From contig JAICLJ010000015.1 in assembly GCA_025927575.1 (NCBI GenBank), positions 1-46,838 of the forward strand: a DNA stretch of 46,838 bases, read 5' to 3'. The notes under the pieces were generated by a model, which saw only the letters and a program-made list of their open reading frames with translations, did not search any database and was not told the origin of the DNA. Positions 43,676 through 46,838 of this stretch are shown here, in pieces; within the stretch, counting starts at the first letter, position 1, and the number at the start of each line of letters is the position of its first letter. This stretch comes from Bryobacteraceae bacterium (GTDB lineage: Bacteria; Acidobacteriota; Terriglobia; Bryobacterales; Bryobacteraceae). A program made the position numbers and the translations under genes.

Positions 43676-44702
43676 GACCGCTCTCGATATCGAGAATCCC
43701 GGCGCGCTCGTTGCGTATTTGCGCGCACACGGGATGATTGCGACGGATGACCGTCCCGAAATCCGCATTCTGCAAGGCGGCGTTTCAAACCGAACCGTGC
43801 TCGTTGTCAGTGCGTCCCACGCGCCGTTCGTAGTCAAACAAGCGTTGCGCAAACTGCGAGTCGCCGTAGATTGGTACAGCGATCCTCGGCGGATTCACAC
43901 CGAAGCACGCGGGCTGGAATGGCTGCTCCGGGTAGCGCCGGCCGGAACCATCACGCCGCTTCTCTTCGAGGATCGCGGCGCGCATGTGATCGCAATGGCC
44001 GCCGTACCCGAGCCTCACCGGAACTGGAAGGCCGTTCTCCTCGGAGGCGAAATCCAAATCGGACACGTTGAGCAATTCGCGCGCCTGCTCGGCGCTATCC
44101 ATCGAAATTCGGCAGAGGAACGGATTCTCGCCGCTGAAATTTTCGGCGACCGCTCCATTTTCGAGACACTTCGCCTGGAACCGTATTACCGCTACTCCGC
44201 GGAACAAGTCTCGAAGGCGAAGGTATTTCTTGAAACCCTGATTGAGGAGACGCTGAACACATGCCTCACTGTCGTGCATGGCGATTACAGCCCCAAGAAC
44301 ATTTTGCTCCACGACGGCAAACTTGTCCTGCTCGACCATGAAGTGATCCATTTCGGGGATCCCGCTTTCGACGTAGGGTTTTCGCTGACCCACCTGTTGA
44401 GCAAGGCTCATCATCTTGCGAAATATCGCCCGGAATTCGTGGCCGCCGCCCACGTTTACGCCAGCACATACCTCGCTAGCTTGCGAGGTGTAGATTGGCG
44501 AGAAGCGCTGGAGCCCAGAGCTGTCCGCCATACGCTGGCATGTCTGCTCGCGAGAGTCGCTGGGCGATCGCCACTTGAATACCTCTCGCTTGAGGAGAGA
44601 AGCAGGCAGCAGCGCATGGTGATAAATCTGATCTCGCATCCGCCACAAATGCTCGAGGATCTGATCGACGTCTTTTCGGAGGGACTGATTGCCGGTCATT
44701 GA
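43629..44702 (+). CDS. APH-fold phosphotransferase (small-molecule kinase)
   Basis: This kinase has up to 357 residues and belongs to the aminoglycoside-phosphotransferase/choline-kinase fold. ATP contacts include the beta-strand lysine K70 (FVVKQ). The catalytic loop is VVHGDYSPKNILL with the base D219, and the metal-binding segment is LLDHEVIHFGDPAFD (D236). Such kinases phosphorylate hydroxyl groups of small metabolites, for example homoserine, choline or methylthioribose. The start is not settled: TTG 43629 and GTG 43644 are both in frame and overlap the SDR gene by 47 or 32 bases. The 3' end overlaps the enolase-like gene by 14 bases. The operon suggests it supplies a phosphorylated acid to the enolase paralog. 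Confidence 0.85.
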   Translation: MSDCSVKAGSPQNLFETALDIENPGALVAYLRAHGMIATDDRPEIRILQGGVSNRTVLVVSASHAPFVVKQALRKLRVAVDWYSDPRRIHTEARGLEWLLRVAPAGTITPLLFEDRGAHVIAMAAVPEPHRNWKAVLLGGEIQIGHVEQFARLLGAIHRNSAEERILAAEIFGDRSIFETLRLEPYYRYSAEQVSKAKVFLETLIEETLNTCLTVVHGDYSPKNILLHDGKLVLLDHEVIHFGDPAFDVGFSLTHLLSKAHHLAKYRPEFVAAAHVYASTYLASLRGVDWREALEPRAVRHTLACLLARVAGRSPLEYLSLEERSRQQRMVINLISHPPQMLEDLIDVFSEGLIAGH

Positions 44703-45960
44703 GCGCTGTACTGGCCGCGAGATTCTGGACAGCCGCGGCCGTCCTACGGTGGAAGCCACGTGCGCGCTACGCGGCGGCGCCGTGGCATCCGCTTCCGTCC
44801 CTTCCGGCGCATCCACCGGAAAAGCCGAAGCTTTAGAGCTTCGTGATGGCGACCCAACGCGATATCGAGGATTGGGATGCCGGAAAGCCGCGGGGCACCT
44901 CGGCGGACTTATTCATGACGAAGCGAGAGGACGTGAGTTCGACAACCAGACTGATTTCGACCGGCTTTTGATCGAACTTGATGGCACGCCAAACAAATCG
45001 CGGCTGGGCGCGAACGCAATTTTGGCGGCGTCCATAGCATTCGCGAGAGCATCAGCCACGGAAGCGGGCTTACCACTGTGGCGGCAATTCGCAAATATCG
45101 CGGGCTGTGAACCGTCAGCCCTGCCCCGCTTGACCATCAACCTGTTCAGCGGCGGAAAACATGCGGGCCAGCAGGTTTCAATCCAGGACGTCCTGATTGT
45201 TCCGGTCGCTGCGACAACAATCGACCAGACACTGACGGCCGCTTATGATGTCTACCAGTCGGCGGCAGCACTCGTTCTAGAACGATATGGAATGCGGCTT
45301 CTCCGAGCGGACGAGGGCGGCATGGCGCCCCCATGCGGTACGCCGAAAGAAATGATCGAGCTTGCCCTTGAGGCTATCGCGGCGGCTGGCTATAACACTC
45401 GGTCCGAAGTGAATCTGGCCGTCGATGTTGCTTCGACGCATTTCCATTCATGCGAGGTATATCGCCTCGGAGACGAGGTGCTGACAAGCGATCGAATGAT
45501 CGAGCAAGTTGCTGAATGGGTGCGCTCGTATCCCATCGTCAGCGTAGAAGACGCGCTGGCCGAAGACGACTGGAACAGTTGGCCGAAACTGCTCAGTCAG
45601 ATTCGGGATCAAGCGTTAGTCGTGGGAGACGACCTGCTTTGCACCAATCCGGCTCGCATCCGGCGCGCGATCGCGGAGCGGTCGTGCAACGCGCTTCTGC
45701 TGAAGGTGAATCAGATCGGCACTCTAACCGAAGCCGCCGAGGCGCGCCGGATCGCGCGGGATGCCGGCTGGCAAGTGACCATCAGCGTCCGCAGTGGAGA
45801 GACAGAGGACAACTGGGCAGCCGACCTTGCTGTCGGGTGGGCGGGCGATCAGTTCAAAAACGGCTCCATCACGCAATCGGAGAGGCTATCAAAATACAAC
45901 CGGCTGCTGCAAATCGAAAGCGAAACGGGGCTGCCGGTGAACCCGTGGCCCGCGAAATAA
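44689..45960 (+). CDS. Enolase-family paralog with altered active-site residues
   Basis: This 423-residue protein is a full-length homolog of glycolytic enolase, from CTGREILDSRGRPTVEA at the N-terminus to SERLSKYNRLLQIE near the end. Metal ligands D246, E287 and D314, the base K339 (LLKVNQIG), K390, E209 (DEGGMAP) and H158 are kept. Two active-site positions differ by alignment to yeast enolase: Glu168 is D167 (IQDVLI) and His373 is V367 (ISVRSGETED). NGGEHA also reads SGGKHA. These changes and the operon with a dehydratase-like enzyme, SDR and kinase suggest a related reaction on another phosphorylated acid, not glycolysis. TTG 44689 has an excellent site GGAGGG five bases upstream. A degraded glycolytic enzyme is an alternative. 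Confidence 0.88.
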   Translation: MPVIERCTGREILDSRGRPTVEATCALRGGAVASASVPSGASTGKAEALELRDGDPTRYRGLGCRKAAGHLGGLIHDEARGREFDNQTDFDRLLIELDGTPNKSRLGANAILAASIAFARASATEAGLPLWRQFANIAGCEPSALPRLTINLFSGGKHAGQQVSIQDVLIVPVAATTIDQTLTAAYDVYQSAAALVLERYGMRLLRADEGGMAPPCGTPKEMIELALEAIAAAGYNTRSEVNLAVDVASTHFHSCEVYRLGDEVLTSDRMIEQVAEWVRSYPIVSVEDALAEDDWNSWPKLLSQIRDQALVVGDDLLCTNPARIRRAIAERSCNALLLKVNQIGTLTEAAEARRIARDAGWQVTISVRSGETEDNWAADLAVGWAGDQFKNGSITQSERLSKYNRLLQIESETGLPVNPWPAK

Positions 45961-46009
45961 GCCCGGCGAACCCCCTATAATAGATTACCTTCACTCACTC
46001 ACCTCTGAG

Positions 46010-46786
46010 CTACCAGGCCGCAAGGTGCGATCGAAGGAGATCCGCAAGTACATCCGATTGCGGATAAGGATGTACGCGATATTGACGAAACCCTTCGCCG
46101 AATTCCGCGCCGGCGCGGGCCGCTGCCCGGCTCCAGGCTTCCATCTGCTCCAGATAATTGTCGACGTTGTGCTGAAGCCGTAGCCACGACCGCTGGCTTT
46201 CATGCTTCGCTAGCATGCTCTTCTTTGTCTCGAAAGTTGAGCCAATGTCAATAACAAGATCGGCGTCCACTCGCGCGCCGGTCCTGTCGGTCACCTCCAT
46301 TGGATCCATAAAATAAAGGTGAGGAATGCGAGCAAGCGGCGCTTCGCTTCCGCCTGTCGCGTAATTCGGAACCGACGCAGCAAAGCAGGCATCCCGCACA
46401 AGGACGCTGGTGGCCTCGTGATCGCAAAGGTAATCGCTCGGTGACGCTGTCAGGATTACGTCAGCCTTTAGCAGCCGCAGCAGTTCCGTGACCCGGCGGC
46501 GAGAGGGATCGTCGTTGAAGATTGCCAGATCTTTGAACTCGGCGCACAGATATCGCGCGCCAATTAAATTCGCGGCAGCCGTGGCTTCGGCTTTGCGAAT
46601 TTTCGACAGCTCTTCAGGACCGTGATTGCCCGATCCACAATCGCCCGCCGTCATCGTGACGATCGCGATCTCGTGGCCTTCGTTTGCGAGAAGCGCAAGC
46701 GTTCCCGCCGCTAGAAATTCAGCGTCGTCGGGATGCGCGTGGATAGAGGCAATTCGCAGGCGATTCCCTAAGTTTTCTGTTTCCAA
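46010..46786 (-). CDS. PIG-L/LmbE family deacetylase
   Basis: This 258-residue zinc enzyme removes N-acetyl or similar groups from glycoconjugates such as GlcNAc derivatives. The zinc motif is AHPDDAE with D as base, and the third ligand is the histidine in YLCDHEATSVLV. GDCGSGNHGPEELSKIRKAE is the usual loop following the first motif. The start is TTG 46786 with GAGAGG about six bases upstream; no better ATG exists. It converges with the enolase-like gene, 49 bases away. Proteins of this group lacking a signal are cytoplasmic and often found in pathways making sugar-thiols or amino sugars; the substrate here is unknown. Confidence 0.9.
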   Translation of the reverse strand: METENLGNRLRIASIHAHPDDAEFLAAGTLALLANEGHEIAIVTMTAGDCGSGNHGPEELSKIRKAEATAAANLIGARYLCAEFKDLAIFNDDPSRRRVTELLRLLKADVILTASPSDYLCDHEATSVLVRDACFAASVPNYATGGSEAPLARIPHLYFMDPMEVTDRTGARVDADLVIDIGSTFETKKSMLAKHESQRSWLRLQHNVDNYLEQMEAWSRAAARAGAEFGEGFRQYRVHPYPQSDVLADLLRSHLAAW

Positions 46787-46795
46787 TGATCCCTC

Positions 46796-46838
46796 TCAAA
46801 TGTGGCGTCTTCCGATTTCCATGTGCCGAACTTTGAGC
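46796..46838 (-). CDS. Possible 3' end of an upstream gene (partial)
   Basis: At the window edge a minus-strand frame ends with MEIGRRHI and a TGA at 46796-46798. The stop lies nine bases before the PIG-L start codon and overlaps its ribosome binding site, the spacing expected of an operon. Only 13 codons are visible, so neither the product nor the reality of the gene can be judged. Confidence 0.3.
   Translation of the reverse strand, partial: LKVRHMEIGRRHI

Overview
The window reads as chromosomal DNA of an Acidobacteriota member, most like the Solibacter/Bryobacter side of the phylum. This is inferred from gene content, not from a marker gene. The clues are two very large Oar-type TonB-dependent receptors with an N-terminal carboxypeptidase-regulatory-like domain, an 843-residue MacB/FtsX-type orphan ABC permease with duplicated halves, a BlaI/BlaR1-like pair, many secreted TPR and peptidase genes, moderately high GC and frequent TTG/GTG starts. 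No phage, transposon, CRISPR or rRNA was seen.

Layout. 1-448: no convincing gene. 503-2176: secreted glycoside-hydrolase-like protein with a malectin-like C-terminus. 2271-2347: tRNA-Pro(UGG), then a hairpin terminator. 2556-5185: D-Ala-D-Ala ligase coupled by an ATGA overlap to an S41/PDZ protease. 5307-8582 (minus): first Oar-like receptor with a strong terminator. 8893-12502: NtrY-like kinase and NtrX-like regulator. 12538-15727: DJ-1/PfpI protein, glucose-dehydrogenase-like zinc enzyme, sigma-70-like factor and STAS protein. 15789-18532: coupled pair of M16 proteases, one with and one without the zinc motif. 18670-20889: a 739-residue protein I cannot assign. 20922-25786: fused dihydroxyacetone kinase, Bax-inhibitor-1 membrane protein and a secreted CehA/McbA-type hydrolase. 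25887-34959 (minus): second Oar-like receptor, two TPR proteins and the ABC permease. 35082-38264: GNAT acetyltransferase, then a periplasmic oxidoreductase set (cytochrome c, gluconate-dehydrogenase subunit-3-like protein, GMC flavoprotein).

The last 9 kb is the most unusual part. On the minus strand, blaI-like, M56/blaR1-like and repeat-protein genes (38277-41347) form an operon. The membrane protease carries about seven 28-residue repeats where classical BlaR1 has a penicillin-binding sensor, and the downstream secreted protein is built from the same repeat. Two inverted repeats 22 bp apart sit over the putative blaI promoter. Divergently, four tightly packed genes (41445-45960) encode an acid-sugar-dehydratase-like enolase-superfamily enzyme, an extended SDR, an APH-fold kinase and a true-enolase-family paralog. 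In that paralog two active-site positions are changed (yeast Glu168 to Asp, His373 to Val), so the cluster looks like an undescribed small-molecule pathway using a repurposed enolase. A PIG-L deacetylase gene converges on it at the end of the window.

All functions are read from motifs by eye; no database search was made.
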